Below are positions 41,668-49,572 of a stretch of 64,000 bases of DNA, piece by piece. Where the stretch lies: positions 310,001-374,000 of the forward strand of contig JAXDTI010000003.1 in the NCBI GenBank assembly GCA_034090045.1. Reading direction: 5' to 3'. The position numbers were made by a program, and so were the translations under genes. The notes under the pieces were generated by a model that had not been told where the DNA came from, did not search any database, and saw only the letters and a program-made list of their open reading frames with translations. Source of the DNA: JAXDTI01 sp034090045 (GTDB taxonomy: Bacteria > Actinomycetota > Actinomycetes > Actinomycetales > Actinomycetaceae). The first letter of the stretch is position 1; each line of letters starts with the position of its first letter.

Positions 41668-41805
41668 CTAACTGTTTTCTTCATCTATCTCGTTTATTAT
41701 CTGTACCGCTGCCGTGATCACGTCCGGGAAATCGATCCATCCGGCCGGTGCCGTCCCGGTGCGCACGCATAGGGCGGCTAACAGCCCGGTGGCGCTATTC
41801 TCGAA
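41668..41805 (-). CDS. Tail assembly chaperone, frameshift extension
   Basis: This open frame, +1 relative to the upstream chaperone gene, encodes FENSATGLLAALCVRTGT and continues to EIDEENS, 45 residues with no start codon or ribosome binding site of its own. The tail-chaperone G/GT pairs of siphoviruses are made by frameshifting just before the tape measure gene, which is exactly this position. The likely slip site is TTT CGA at 41801-41806, where tRNA-Phe can move from UUU to UUC. Confidence 0.75.
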   Translation of the reverse strand, partial: FENSATGLLAALCVRTGTAPAGWIDFPDVITAAVQIINEIDEENS

Positions 41806-42067
41806 ACGTGTCAGGTTCAGGCTCGGCGGCGGTGTCTTCGTCTACGTCGAGCGCGGTCACTTCGAGCGTCCAATCCTCGAACGATAAATCTGTGTCTCCT
41901 GCGGTTTTAGCTGCACTATAGGCGGCGAACGCCCCTGTGTGTGCCTGATAGTCGGCGGGCTTCATGTGGCGGCGCGCAAAATAGGATTCGGCGCGCAGCG
42001 TGTGGGCGAGCCGCAAATCATAGGTTTTAACTGTTCCATCTGCATAGGTGATATGTACGTTGCTCAT
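41795..42067 (-). CDS. Tail assembly chaperone
   Basis: This 90-residue protein (MSNVHITYADGTV...) precedes the tape measure gene and ends with an acidic tail (DVDEDTAAEPEPDTFRE). The true start at 42067 overlaps the gp10-like gene end by 4 nt; the longer frame upstream is not likely. Size, acidic C-terminus, position and the overlapping +1 frame agree with the short (G-type) chaperone of lambda-like tails. A +1 slip near the end would yield a product of about 132 residues. Confidence 0.85.
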   Translation of the reverse strand: MSNVHITYADGTVKTYDLRLAHTLRAESYFARRHMKPADYQAHTGAFAAYSAAKTAGDTDLSFEDWTLEVTALDVDEDTAAEPEPDTFRE

Positions 42068-42504
42068 TTTTCTACTCCTTCGAGGGCTTTCTCGATATAG
42101 TCTGCGTAAAACTTTTGTATTTGCTCTTCCGATGCGTGGGCGGTATCCCAAACGAACGGGTTAGCGTCTACAGGTGCAGCAAACGGCATTGAACGGCCTT
42201 TAGCGTCGCTCCCTTTAGCCTGCATATTTGGATACATGCGCCTGCCCCAATGAACAGTGTTCGCGTATGGGACGCGTTTTGAACCCATCCGTACTGTTGC
42301 GGCGGTTTTAGTGCCGGATGCGCGGATACTATTCTTTAGGGCACCTGTTTTAACTGGCGCTTTCGTGCGGGCTTTTGCCGCTACGGCTTCAGCAATTTCT
42401 AGGTGTACCGCTTTCAGGTTGGCGAGATCGTCACCGGCGGCTTTAAGTCGGCGGCGCAACTCTTGTGCGCCGGCGACTCTCACCATGGATTTTTTGCGGC
42501 TCAT
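42064..42504 (-). CDS. HK97 gp10-like tail completion protein
   Basis: This 146-residue protein has the pattern of the HK97 gp10 family: basic helical N-terminus, KTGALKNSIRAS in the middle, and a C-terminal ANPFVWDTAHASEEQIQKFYADYIEKAL helix region (quoted in part). Members join head connectors to the tail tube. Unusually it follows the major tail protein gene, overlapping it by 4 nt, rather than preceding it. Confidence 0.8.
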   Translation of the reverse strand: MSRKKSMVRVAGAQELRRRLKAAGDDLANLKAVHLEIAEAVAAKARTKAPVKTGALKNSIRASGTKTAATVRMGSKRVPYANTVHWGRRMYPNMQAKGSDAKGRSMPFAAPVDANPFVWDTAHASEEQIQKFYADYIEKALEGVEK

Positions 42505-42965
42505 AAGCTTAAAGATGAGTCAGGCTCAACCGATGATTCCGTTGGCGTATAGTCTTCGCTTAGTTCTGGTTTTCCAACTATAGGGAATTCAAAATCAGTG
42601 GTGTTGGCTGTTTTCACGTCACCACCGATTTCTACAGGTTTGATCACGCATTCGCCTTTAATCTGCATTTTGCCTGTGATGTTAGGGACGAACAGGAACC
42701 CTACGGTTTCGCCCATGTGATCCCAACAGTATTTGACTAGCGAATCGGTGCCGTAATCCTGGCGCATAGTACCGGAAATCGTGGCGGTCAATTTGCCCTC
42801 TGGTATGTCTTCTGAACCGTCCAGGAATGCGGTAGCATCCTCGGTCTCATATTCGGGAGTGAATTTCGTTACGGTAGTGTCACCGCTAAACGATTTCATT
42901 TCTCCTTTAGCGGGTGTTAGTTCGAGCCGTCCAGGCCCGAGTGTACTAATTTTTTTGACGGCCAT
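42501..42965 (-). CDS. Major tail protein (tail tube)
   Basis: This 154-residue protein has the beta-rich character and size of siphovirus tail tube proteins. A lysine-rich start MAVKKISTLGPG leads to GKLTATISGTMRQDYG, and a conserved-type FEFPIVGKPEL comes near the end. It lies between connector genes and the tape measure block. The call rests on composition and synteny rather than on a firm family motif. Confidence 0.7.
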   Translation of the reverse strand: MAVKKISTLGPGRLELTPAKGEMKSFSGDTTVTKFTPEYETEDATAFLDGSEDIPEGKLTATISGTMRQDYGTDSLVKYCWDHMGETVGFLFVPNITGKMQIKGECVIKPVEIGGDVKTANTTDFEFPIVGKPELSEDYTPTESSVEPDSSLSL

Positions 42966-42979
42966 TACTGTTCCTTTCT

Positions 42980-43342
42980 CTAAATTTCGTAATCGGCTTT
43001 ATAGGTCAATGAGTAGCTGAAATAGTTTTTACGCTCACCGAATGTTGTGGACTGTGGGTGAGCGTCTGGATATCCGAGGGGTAGCAACGCGATTAGTGCG
43101 TTACCAAAAAAATCTCTTCCTGTTACAACATCTCCGGGTACGGCGAGTAGCACAGTAAAAGTAAATTCGATACTTCCGGTTCTCAGTCCGTTAGGCGCTA
43201 TAGTCGGATCTGATAGCAAGCAAACGTTTGAACCGGATTCGAGAGTTGCGACAGCAGCCAGCGGGTCGATATACACCTCGGCGATACCGTCTAGCAGGTT
43301 TCCAAGCGTGGCTTGTTCTTTTTCCAGGATTTCGGTAATCAT
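42980..43342 (-). CDS. Putative head-tail connector/tail terminator protein
   Basis: This 120-residue protein overlaps the preceding connector gene by 4 nt and precedes the tail tube gene. It has a helical N-terminus and a beta-rich second half with YPDAHPQSTTFGERKNYFSY and YSLTYKADYEI. Position suggests a head closure or tail terminator (gpU/gp9-like) role. No firm family match is visible. Confidence 0.65.
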   Translation of the reverse strand: MITEILEKEQATLGNLLDGIAEVYIDPLAAVATLESGSNVCLLSDPTIAPNGLRTGSIEFTFTVLLAVPGDVVTGRDFFGNALIALLPLGYPDAHPQSTTFGERKNYFSYSLTYKADYEI

Positions 43343-43671
43343 GCTATCGGAATCCCCAGGAATGGCTGCAAGATTGGCATTACCAGGGTGCGCGGGTCGC
43401 GGGCAGCGCGGGCAGCGTATCCGCCGCCGGTGCCGCCGTAGTCGGTTATATCGGCGTATTGACCACGTTTCGCATATAGGTTGTCAGCCCAAGCTACTAC
43501 AGCATCCGTTAACACTGCTTCTGGTATTTCACGGACGCCGCATATCTGTTCAACAGAGGCGGCCGCCGTGGCAGTGATGCGCTCAATAAACGTGTTATCA
43601 GTAACCGGCGCATGAGTATATGCGCGAACCGCGTCTATAAGTGCGTTCATCTGTTCTGGTCTCACTGCCAC
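43339..43671 (-). CDS. Head-tail connector (gp6-like)
   Basis: This 110-residue, mostly helical protein follows the capsid gene. The N-terminal MNALIDAVRAYTHAPVTDNT, a middle AVLTDAVVAWADNLYAKRGQ and a C-terminal PRTLVMPILQPFLG are typical of actinophage head-to-tail connector adaptors that complete the DNA-exit channel. It overlaps the next gene by 4 nt. Confidence 0.75.
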   Translation of the reverse strand: MAVRPEQMNALIDAVRAYTHAPVTDNTFIERITATAAASVEQICGVREIPEAVLTDAVVAWADNLYAKRGQYADITDYGGTGGGYAARAARDPRTLVMPILQPFLGIPIA

Positions 43672-43703
43672 GGCACCTACCTTTACCCATCCATTCAGCT
43701 TGA

Positions 43704-45290
43704 CTAGCCTGCTTCTCCGAGCTTTACCGGCTTAATTTCGCCCGGCAGTGGCGCATAGTGAGACGCGTAACCGTAGACGGCGAGGGTTTTAGCGAGCGTA
43801 GAAATGTCCTCGTCTTGTAGGCGCAGCGGCGCTCCTGCCTGCTCGGCGATCACGATTGCCTCTTTGGCGTAGGCGGCCATGTGGTCACCTTCCCAACCTG
43901 GGACGCGTTGAATGTTGAATGCGCCGATCGTTGCGGCACCGGCGACCTGTAGCTGGACGGTACCGAGCTTATCGTCTGGCGCGCCTACGAGCTGTAGGGC
44001 TTTCGCGTTCTTATCCAAGTCCTTGATCGCTTTGAATACCGATGGTGAGACGAGTATCCCATCGAATACTTCTGGCACCTGATCGTAGGAATCATCTATT
44101 TCTAGAAGCAGGTCTGTTAAAGATTCGACGGTGAGAGCAGTGAGCCCGCCTGCGAGTTCGATGCTTGCGGTTTTCTCGTTGTCTGTTACGGTCTGTTGGA
44201 ATAGTTCACGGGTTGCCGTCTCGATACCGACAGCATACTCATAGGCCATTCGCGTGAAAATGTCATCCAGGATTGAGATATCGCTGATGCGTTCCACGTA
44301 TTGCCGAGAGATCGGCCCGGACTGGCCGCCGTAAGTGTTTATGGGTGCCGATTTCACTGTCCACGTGCCGGGCAGCCCGCTTGTGAGGGGATCGAGTTCT
44401 TTAACCTGTTTAGCGGTCTTCAGCGTGTGGTCTTCGTTATATACCGCGTATTCGCTGGTAAGCCCGGATGCGGGCAAGGTTTTACGCGTGAACAGGTTGG
44501 TGATGCGTTGTTTAGCTTGCATTCGTTTCACCAGGGTTCCCAGCCAGTTCGGATTCTGCTGATAATCGGCGCTGGTGCCGGTTGCCTCACGGTTATACAG
44601 GTCAACAGCGCGAGTCCGTTGGTCTTCGTCTTTAGATACGAACGCGTGTACGAAATCGCCGTATGACCTGAATTCAGGTTCGGGGTTTGCGGTGGGTGCC
44701 GTGTTATCGGCGATTATCGCGAGGCGCCGCTCGATCGTTTCGACCGTGGCACGCAGCTCATCGACTACCCCGGTGTCTCTCTTTTTTTCTTCTGTTTCCG
44801 TAGTCATGATGTTTGTCCTTTCTGTGTCTACGGTCATTTGGTTATTCCTGAAATCTGTGATTTTTGCGGCATCATAGGCGGGGAATTCAACTATCGAGAA
44901 TTCGCGGGCAAAAACGTGTGTCCATGTGATTCGGTCTTCACTGTCAACGCTGTATGTGTCGGGTTCGAAACCTATAGACATGCGTGTGAGTGCCCCGTCT
45001 TTCACGAGCTGCCACACGTCACGGCCGAGTTGAGTGTCAGAGATCCGGGCCGTGATCTGATAGCCGTCGTCAGTGTCCTCGCCGCCTGTAATGATGCCGA
45101 TAGGGTCACTGTGTCCGTAGCGCAGGATCGGTGACTCGGAGAGTTCGACGCTGCCGAGGTCGAAACGCTCCCAGTAGCCGGGCATTATTTCGGTGTATTC
45201 GTCTGTGTACGGCACACCTAGCGCGGTGATTTCGCGTGCCTCGGTGTCGGTGGCGCGAAATTGGATTTCGCGGGTTTCAAGGTTAGACAT
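43704..45290 (-). CDS. Fused prohead protease and HK97-fold major capsid protein
   Basis: The 528-residue product joins two proteins usually made separately. Residues ~1-150 form an HK97-type prohead serine protease with SPILRYGHSDP (His) and LTRMSIGFEP (Ser) as catalytic motifs. After a helical, Glu-rich linker (about residues 160-190, delta-like scaffold), residues ~200-528 form the HK97 capsid with FVHAFVSKDEDQRT, ERISDISILDDIFTRMAYEY and the C-terminal QDEDISTLAKTLAVYGYASH. The start at 45290 overlaps the portal gene by 8 nt. Self-release of capsid by the protease part is implied. Confidence 0.9.
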   Translation of the reverse strand: MSNLETREIQFRATDTEAREITALGVPYTDEYTEIMPGYWERFDLGSVELSESPILRYGHSDPIGIITGGEDTDDGYQITARISDTQLGRDVWQLVKDGALTRMSIGFEPDTYSVDSEDRITWTHVFAREFSIVEFPAYDAAKITDFRNNQMTVDTERTNIMTTETEEKKRDTGVVDELRATVETIERRLAIIADNTAPTANPEPEFRSYGDFVHAFVSKDEDQRTRAVDLYNREATGTSADYQQNPNWLGTLVKRMQAKQRITNLFTRKTLPASGLTSEYAVYNEDHTLKTAKQVKELDPLTSGLPGTWTVKSAPINTYGGQSGPISRQYVERISDISILDDIFTRMAYEYAVGIETATRELFQQTVTDNEKTASIELAGGLTALTVESLTDLLLEIDDSYDQVPEVFDGILVSPSVFKAIKDLDKNAKALQLVGAPDDKLGTVQLQVAGAATIGAFNIQRVPGWEGDHMAAYAKEAIVIAEQAGAPLRLQDEDISTLAKTLAVYGYASHYAPLPGEIKPVKLGEAG

Positions 45291-46485
45291 TGACGGCCTC
45301 ACTATCTGCCGGTTGTGGAGTGATTGGGTTTTCGAGCGGCGGCAGCCCCTCGATCTCGCGCACCTCGTTGACGGTTATAAACCCGGCGGCGAGCGCGATT
45401 TGGTGCGCCTGGTAGCGCTGAACGGTGGAAGTGCGCAGCAGGCCCTCGAAATTGAACCGGACTTTTTGACCCCGAACTGTGAACCGGCTTAACGCTTCCT
45501 CGATTTTCCGCGTGTACTGCGTGAGCGTGTAGGTGACGAAGTTCTGCGCCTCGGTGGTGGCGTTCTCGTATGTCAGGCTGGATCCGGACATTGCTGCGCC
45601 GAGCATTCGCGGCGGAATACCGAACAGCGACGCGATAGTAGCGGTGTCGTACTGGCGCGCCTCAATCCATTGGGCATCTTTGGGTGCGATACCGAGCGGG
45701 CTGTAACTGAAGCCGTTGCCGAGCACTTTGATATGTGACGGGTTAGCGGTCATGTCGCGCGGATGACCGTTATTGTCTAGTTCGTTCCATGAGTTCCGGG
45801 CGGCTAGTGCGTCTTCTGCCGTTATAGCCTGTGTAGCGGAGAGTATGCCGGCGGGCTGTCCGGAGCGGTCGAAATAGTGAGCAGCGAAATTTCTGGTATC
45901 TAGTATGCCGGCGAGTTCTTCGCGGGCGGCTTGGATCGGCCCCACGCCTAGCAGACGGCCGGGCGGGCACAGCAGTGCGAGATGCGCTACATGCTGGCGG
46001 CGGTATGTTTTACCGTCAATCGAATATACAGGTTCTCCGCGTTTCTCATCCCATGAGATGCCAACCAGGTCGGGATTCAGTACTCGCAGGGCGGCCGGTG
46101 AACCGTCTAAATCGCCGATGGTGATAAAAAAGGCGTTGCCGCGTAGCGCCATTGATGTTACCAGCTGTTCGATGAAGTCGGAGCGGGAACCGGTGAGTGT
46201 CGGGTCTTTTATCAGGCTCGGGGTGTCTGCCTCACTTAGTTTCGAGCCGTTCCTCTCCACATATAGCGGTAACTGTGAAATAGTGCTTGCAAGTATCGTG
46301 ACTGCCCGATAAACGGACGGGAGCGAAAGGGCAGCCGGTACGGTCACGGCGCGGTCAGCGTTCAGTCGGGCTACCTGGTCACTGATTCTGCCTTCCGGGT
46401 TAACGGGGTGGGTGCCCGAAATTTCCGAGCGTACCAGAGTTTCAGCCCCTGTAGCACGGTTACGGAAAATATCGAGTAGTCCCAT
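45283..46485 (-). CDS. Phage portal protein
   Basis: This 400-residue HK97-type portal forms the dodecameric DNA gate at the capsid vertex. The N-terminal SLPSVYRAVTILASTISQLPL and the later IPPRMLGAAMSGSSLTYENA with QNFVTYTLTQYTRKIEEAL are standard for the family. It precedes and overlaps the protease-capsid gene. Length and motif order are normal. Confidence 0.93.
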   Translation of the reverse strand: MGLLDIFRNRATGAETLVRSEISGTHPVNPEGRISDQVARLNADRAVTVPAALSLPSVYRAVTILASTISQLPLYVERNGSKLSEADTPSLIKDPTLTGSRSDFIEQLVTSMALRGNAFFITIGDLDGSPAALRVLNPDLVGISWDEKRGEPVYSIDGKTYRRQHVAHLALLCPPGRLLGVGPIQAAREELAGILDTRNFAAHYFDRSGQPAGILSATQAITAEDALAARNSWNELDNNGHPRDMTANPSHIKVLGNGFSYSPLGIAPKDAQWIEARQYDTATIASLFGIPPRMLGAAMSGSSLTYENATTEAQNFVTYTLTQYTRKIEEALSRFTVRGQKVRFNFEGLLRTSTVQRYQAHQIALAAGFITVNEVREIEGLPPLENPITPQPADSEAVNV

Positions 46486-46572
46486 ACCCGAAACATAACG
46501 GCGGGTACTTCACATCCCGGTAATTTGAGTGTGCAGGAGCGCTCAGGAGTACTCATAAGCGTTCAGGAGCGC

Positions 46573-46785
46573 TCACTGTTTCAGGTCGGTGCGGGCACCT
46601 CTCCCCGGTCGGGCTGCCTGCCAGGCGTCCACCGTTTCCGGCAACCACCCGTATTTAGCGCCGCGTCCGTATCCGATTTCGGCGTCTGGTTCTGGTAGGC
46701 GGTGCTCTGACTGGTATTTACGCGCAGTTGTCGGCGTGATACCTACGCGGCGAGCGAGTCCGGCCAGGGACAGGTATTTAATCAT
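46573..46785 (-). CDS. AlpA/MerR-like helix-turn-helix protein
   Basis: This 70-residue DNA-binding protein has the winged-helix pattern LSLAGLARRVGITPTTARKY followed by a wing region and WLPETVDAWQAARPGRG. This is the form seen in excisionases (Xis) and AlpA-type regulators. It lies, unusually, between the terminase and the portal genes. It starts directly after the stop of the 53-residue membrane protein gene (TAAATG). It could be the excisionase or a late-gene regulator. Confidence 0.75.
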   Translation of the reverse strand: MIKYLSLAGLARRVGITPTTARKYQSEHRLPEPDAEIGYGRGAKYGWLPETVDAWQAARPGRGARTDLKQ

Positions 46786-46947
46786 TTATTTCTCTTTCCG
46801 GTTGATTACTGCATACAGGGTATAGGCACCAAAAGTAAACGCGACCAGTCCGAGCGCGAGCGCTACCGGTTCAGGTATATTCAGGCGCGGATACGCCAGG
46901 CCGATAGCCAGGGCAGCTATCCCTGTGTAAAACTCTGGTTTATTCAT
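46786..46947 (-). CDS. 53-residue phage membrane protein
   Basis: A short gene read as MNKPEFYTGIAALAIGLAYP and onwards has two hydrophobic stretches (about residues 8-22 and 28-47) and a basic end INRKEK. Its TAA directly abuts the next ATG, which argues for real coupled translation. I do not recognise a family. Confidence 0.6.
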   Translation of the reverse strand: MNKPEFYTGIAALAIGLAYPRLNIPEPVALALGLVAFTFGAYTLYAVINRKEK

Positions 46948-46967
46948 ATTGTTTAATGTAGGCTAGA

Positions 46968-46999
46968 GGTTGCCCCGGAGCTTTCGCCCCGGAGCAACC
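46968..46999. other. GC-rich hairpin
   Basis: GGTTGCCCCGGAGC (46968-46981) pairs with 46986-46999 at 12 of 14 positions around a TTTC loop. It lies just downstream of the 30-residue gene and has no T run, so it could be an attenuating or RNA-stabilising stem rather than a classical terminator. Confidence 0.5.
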
Positions 47000-47006
47000 G
47001 TTTAGG

Positions 47007-47099
47007 TTATTTCTTACGGTGTCGGATTGCTGCTATCAGGGCTGCTATCCCAGTTAGCAGCGTTCCGATTCCGATCAGTAAGTTTCCTAGCCATTCCAT
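47007..47099 (-). CDS. 30-residue phage membrane microprotein
   Basis: The frame encodes MEWLGNLLIGIGTLLTGIAA and ends AIRHRKK, a single transmembrane helix with a basic tail. A strong ribosome binding site AAAGGGGGTG precedes the ATG at 47099. It lies between two hairpins in the gap between terminase and portal blocks. The function is unknown; holin-like or superinfection-exclusion roles are possible. Confidence 0.6.
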   Translation of the reverse strand: MEWLGNLLIGIGTLLTGIAALIAAIRHRKK

Positions 47100-47120
47100 T
47101 TTTCACCCCCTTTCTGCTTA

Positions 47121-47181
47121 CACAAACAACTATACCCTATCGACTTACATTTTAAAAGTTGATAGGGTATAGTTGTTTGTG
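47121..47181. repeat. 26-bp inverted repeat with 9-nt loop
   Basis: The arm 47121-47146 is the inverse complement of 47156-47181 with a single G-T pair; the outer part reads ACAAACAACTATACCCTATC. The loop is ACATTTTAA. It begins 7 nt after the end of the terminase gene and precedes the 30-residue gene. It is AU-rich and lacks a following T run, so a protein-binding site, a stabiliser or a processing site are as likely as a terminator. Confidence 0.9.
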
Positions 47182-47188
47182 GTGTCTG

Positions 47189-48628
47189 TCACACTAGTAT
47201 TAGTGGCGGTTCGGCTGCTTGCTCGTGAGTTAGCCCATAGACTGCTACGGATGCGGCTATGATTGCTGCCGGGTCAGTTTCGGATTTCGCGCGGTCTATG
47301 GTTACGGCTCCGTTGTAGGTGCGTGTTACTGCGCCGGCTGCGGATTCAGTGAGAATGTCGGAATGGTCATGGTGCAGGGTGTGGGTGTCTGCGGCGGCTT
47401 CGATTAGTGCGGCATCGGCAGCGTGGCGTTGTTTTATTTTGATTGGCTCAAATTCGATTTCGGCGGCGGTCATTAGGTCTATGGCGCGGGCGTTCACTTG
47501 GGAATCGTCTATGAGGATGCGGGTATCGGGGTGTGCTTCGATTACTTGCTGGAGGGCGGCGGGTATCCAGTTGAGCAGGCGTGCCGATTGAACTATGGCT
47601 ATTGCCGGGTCTCCGGTGTCGGTTGCCCAGGCTGCGATGATTACGGCACTGTTGGTTCTTCCGGAAGTTTCTACTGCTAAACATATTGTTTCTGGCACTT
47701 CCCCGCTGTCAGGGAGTTTATTGAAGTCTGGGAATAAGGCGGTATCTTCGGTTGTCGTTAGACGGTTGCAGTATGCGCGTTCCCATTCTCCGGGCGCTAC
47801 CGGCCAAAGGTCTGAGAAGTCTCGGCGGAGCGTGTTCAGGGATTGGGTGTTACCGAGCGCCGGGTGAAACGTCTCCCACAGGGTTTCGTCTGTGGGGTCG
47901 AGGCCGTCCCCTAGCGACCATTCGAAATATGCAAGCGATTCGCGGGTACCGGCACGCCCGGCATCTACAAGATCGTTGAGATATTCGGATTTCATTGTGC
48001 CCATGGTCGAGAGGTTCCATATTTGGGCATTGTCTCCCAAGGTCGATTGTGCTGGTCGGATAGCACCTAATAGTTCTTGCCCTTCCTCGCGTGAGAGCGT
48101 CCATACTTCATCGTTAACGACCAGGATAGGAGTTTTTGAGTGCATTGCCTCGGCTCCGCGCGTGAATCGCTGAAAAATTGAGCCGTTAGTGCCTTGAAAT
48201 CCCTCGGTACCGTTTGAGCGTCGGAACTCGAAAGCTGCTCGCAGTTCTGATGTCCACGCGGTAGCGTACTCCGAGCCGAGTTTTTTCATGAAATCGCCCG
48301 CGTACTGGCCGGTTTGCGCCGAAAAATATATTTGACTCAAAGGATTCAGCAACGCCCGGTATATACATAGCGGCGCTATTAGCGTGGTTTTCCCTGATTG
48401 TCTCGGCACCGTGATCAGTACTTCTCGATAGAGGTAATGTCTATTCCCGCTGTTATCGGTTTCGTATTGGGTGGCTGCCGCTATTACCCGTTTTTGCCAC
48501 GGCTGTAGAATGTAGCCCATCAGGGCGGCGACACCAGATATTTCTACTAGCTCGTTACGGTATGCCGGATCTGGTTTTGGCGCATAGCGTGGCGGTGGGT
48601 CTGCTTCCCATTTACGCATTTCAGGCAT
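47189..48628 (-). CDS. Terminase large subunit
   Basis: This is the DNA-packaging ATPase and nuclease, 479 residues. The ATPase domain has Walker A VPRQSGKTT at about residues 74-82 and a Walker B region ILVVNDEVWTL near residue 170. The nuclease domain carries acidic motifs such as CLAVETSGRT, RILIDDSQVNA and a late AAALIEAAADTH-type helix (partial quote). It overlaps the small subunit gene by 8 nt. The HK97-like capsid set and adjacent HNH gene suggest cos packaging. Confidence 0.95.
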   Translation of the reverse strand: MPEMRKWEADPPPRYAPKPDPAYRNELVEISGVAALMGYILQPWQKRVIAAATQYETDNSGNRHYLYREVLITVPRQSGKTTLIAPLCIYRALLNPLSQIYFSAQTGQYAGDFMKKLGSEYATAWTSELRAAFEFRRSNGTEGFQGTNGSIFQRFTRGAEAMHSKTPILVVNDEVWTLSREEGQELLGAIRPAQSTLGDNAQIWNLSTMGTMKSEYLNDLVDAGRAGTRESLAYFEWSLGDGLDPTDETLWETFHPALGNTQSLNTLRRDFSDLWPVAPGEWERAYCNRLTTTEDTALFPDFNKLPDSGEVPETICLAVETSGRTNSAVIIAAWATDTGDPAIAIVQSARLLNWIPAALQQVIEAHPDTRILIDDSQVNARAIDLMTAAEIEFEPIKIKQRHAADAALIEAAADTHTLHHDHSDILTESAAGAVTRTYNGAVTIDRAKSETDPAAIIAASVAVYGLTHEQAAEPPLILV

Positions 48629-48959
48629 TGCTAGTGACCAGCTTTAACACGCGCTCGGATTCAGATGTTTCAACGTTGCCGATATTGGTTTCTTTAACTC
48701 GTTCGTTTAAGGCTTGCAGTACTGCCAGATAGGTTTTCAGAATGGCTGCTCGCCCGCTCGCCGCGTCATCGCTGGTTATTTCATCAACTGATCGGGCTGC
48801 ACGTACCACTAAATCGCATATAGCGGAGTCCGCACCAGTTAATATGCCCTTATCGCGGTAATACTGTATCGTTTTTAACGCTAAACGCTCGGATTGTTTA
48901 ATATCTCGCCAAATTTCAAACAATTCTCCCTGGTTATCACATTGTTTCTGTTCACTCAT
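48621..48959 (-). CDS. Putative terminase small subunit
   Basis: This 112-residue, mainly helical protein lies directly upstream of, and overlapping, the large terminase gene. Size, helical content and position fit the actinophage small subunit that recognises cos DNA. The region 48960-49096 upstream, with poly-T and poly-A stretches and no ORF, is a plausible place for cos. No strict family motif is visible. Confidence 0.7.
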   Translation of the reverse strand: MSEQKQCDNQGELFEIWRDIKQSERLALKTIQYYRDKGILTGADSAICDLVVRAARSVDEITSDDAASGRAAILKTYLAVLQALNERVKETNIGNVETSESERVLKLVTSNA

Positions 48960-49096
48960 TTTCCCTGTCCACGCTCCTTTTTGCCGGTTTTTTTAGGTAG
49001 AAAGTGGGGAGATTTCAGTATGGGGGGCGTGAAGTGTACCGAGCCTCACATTTCCTAAAAAAACGCGCATTGTTACATTCTTTAGAAACGTTGTGT

Positions 49097-49396
49097 TCAT
49101 GATGTAAACGCATCGATGTTGTTGACACACTTCACTGGTAAAGGCTTCAAGCTGCGAGAACCACGACGTGAGTTACAGCTATGATGAGCTGGCGCCAGGT
49201 TATCGAGCGTGTGGCTACCACCTTTTGACACCGGCACAAGATGATCCAGTGTTAACTCTTCCCTGTGGTCTGGTGTGCCTGGTCGTATTGGTCCGCCGCA
49301 CAGATGACATCTCCATCCATCACGAGCTAACACCTGCCACATTAACCGGCGGCGGATACGCGGCGACACATCATGCCAAGCCACATACCGCCTCAT
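49097..49396 (-). CDS. HNH endonuclease
   Basis: This 99-residue nuclease has CHLCGGPIRPG, then the LTLDHLVPVSKGGSHTLDNL core with the catalytic His, and HHSCNSRRGS. These are the paired Cys motifs and HNH triad of the family. In HK97-type cos phages a terminase-adjacent HNH protein is needed for DNA maturation and packaging. Its ATG overlaps the stop of the preceding HTH gene (ATGA). Confidence 0.93.
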   Translation of the reverse strand: MRRYVAWHDVSPRIRRRLMWQVLARDGWRCHLCGGPIRPGTPDHREELTLDHLVPVSKGGSHTLDNLAPAHHSCNSRRGSRSLKPLPVKCVNNIDAFTS

Positions 49397-49572
49397 CTCA
49401 GCTGCCTCTTCGCTAACCAGGCTCGCACATCACCCGGCATATACCTGACTGAGCGCCCCAACCTGAGATACCGTGGCCCCTCACCCCTAACGCGATACCT
49501 GCGCAGCGTAGACACCGACAAACCACAAATTCTAGCAACCTGCGCCTCGGTCAACATCCCCGTAGCTTTCAT
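49393..49572 (-). CDS. Short helix-turn-helix (excisionase-type) protein
   Basis: This 59-residue product starts MKATGMLTEAQVARICGLSV and contains STLRRYRVRGEGPRYLRLGR and VRYMPGDVRAWLAKR, the classic MerR/Xis-type winged helix with a DNA-binding domain of helix-turn-helix type 17. It is translationally coupled at both ends (ATGA overlaps with the replication-type gene before it and the HNH gene after it). It is a second excisionase candidate in this prophage. Confidence 0.8.
   Translation of the reverse strand: MKATGMLTEAQVARICGLSVSTLRRYRVRGEGPRYLRLGRSVRYMPGDVRAWLAKRQLR

Noticed and set aside
46573..47181. Hairpins as insertion-sequence ends
   Set aside because: No transposase and no target duplication surround the microprotein genes.
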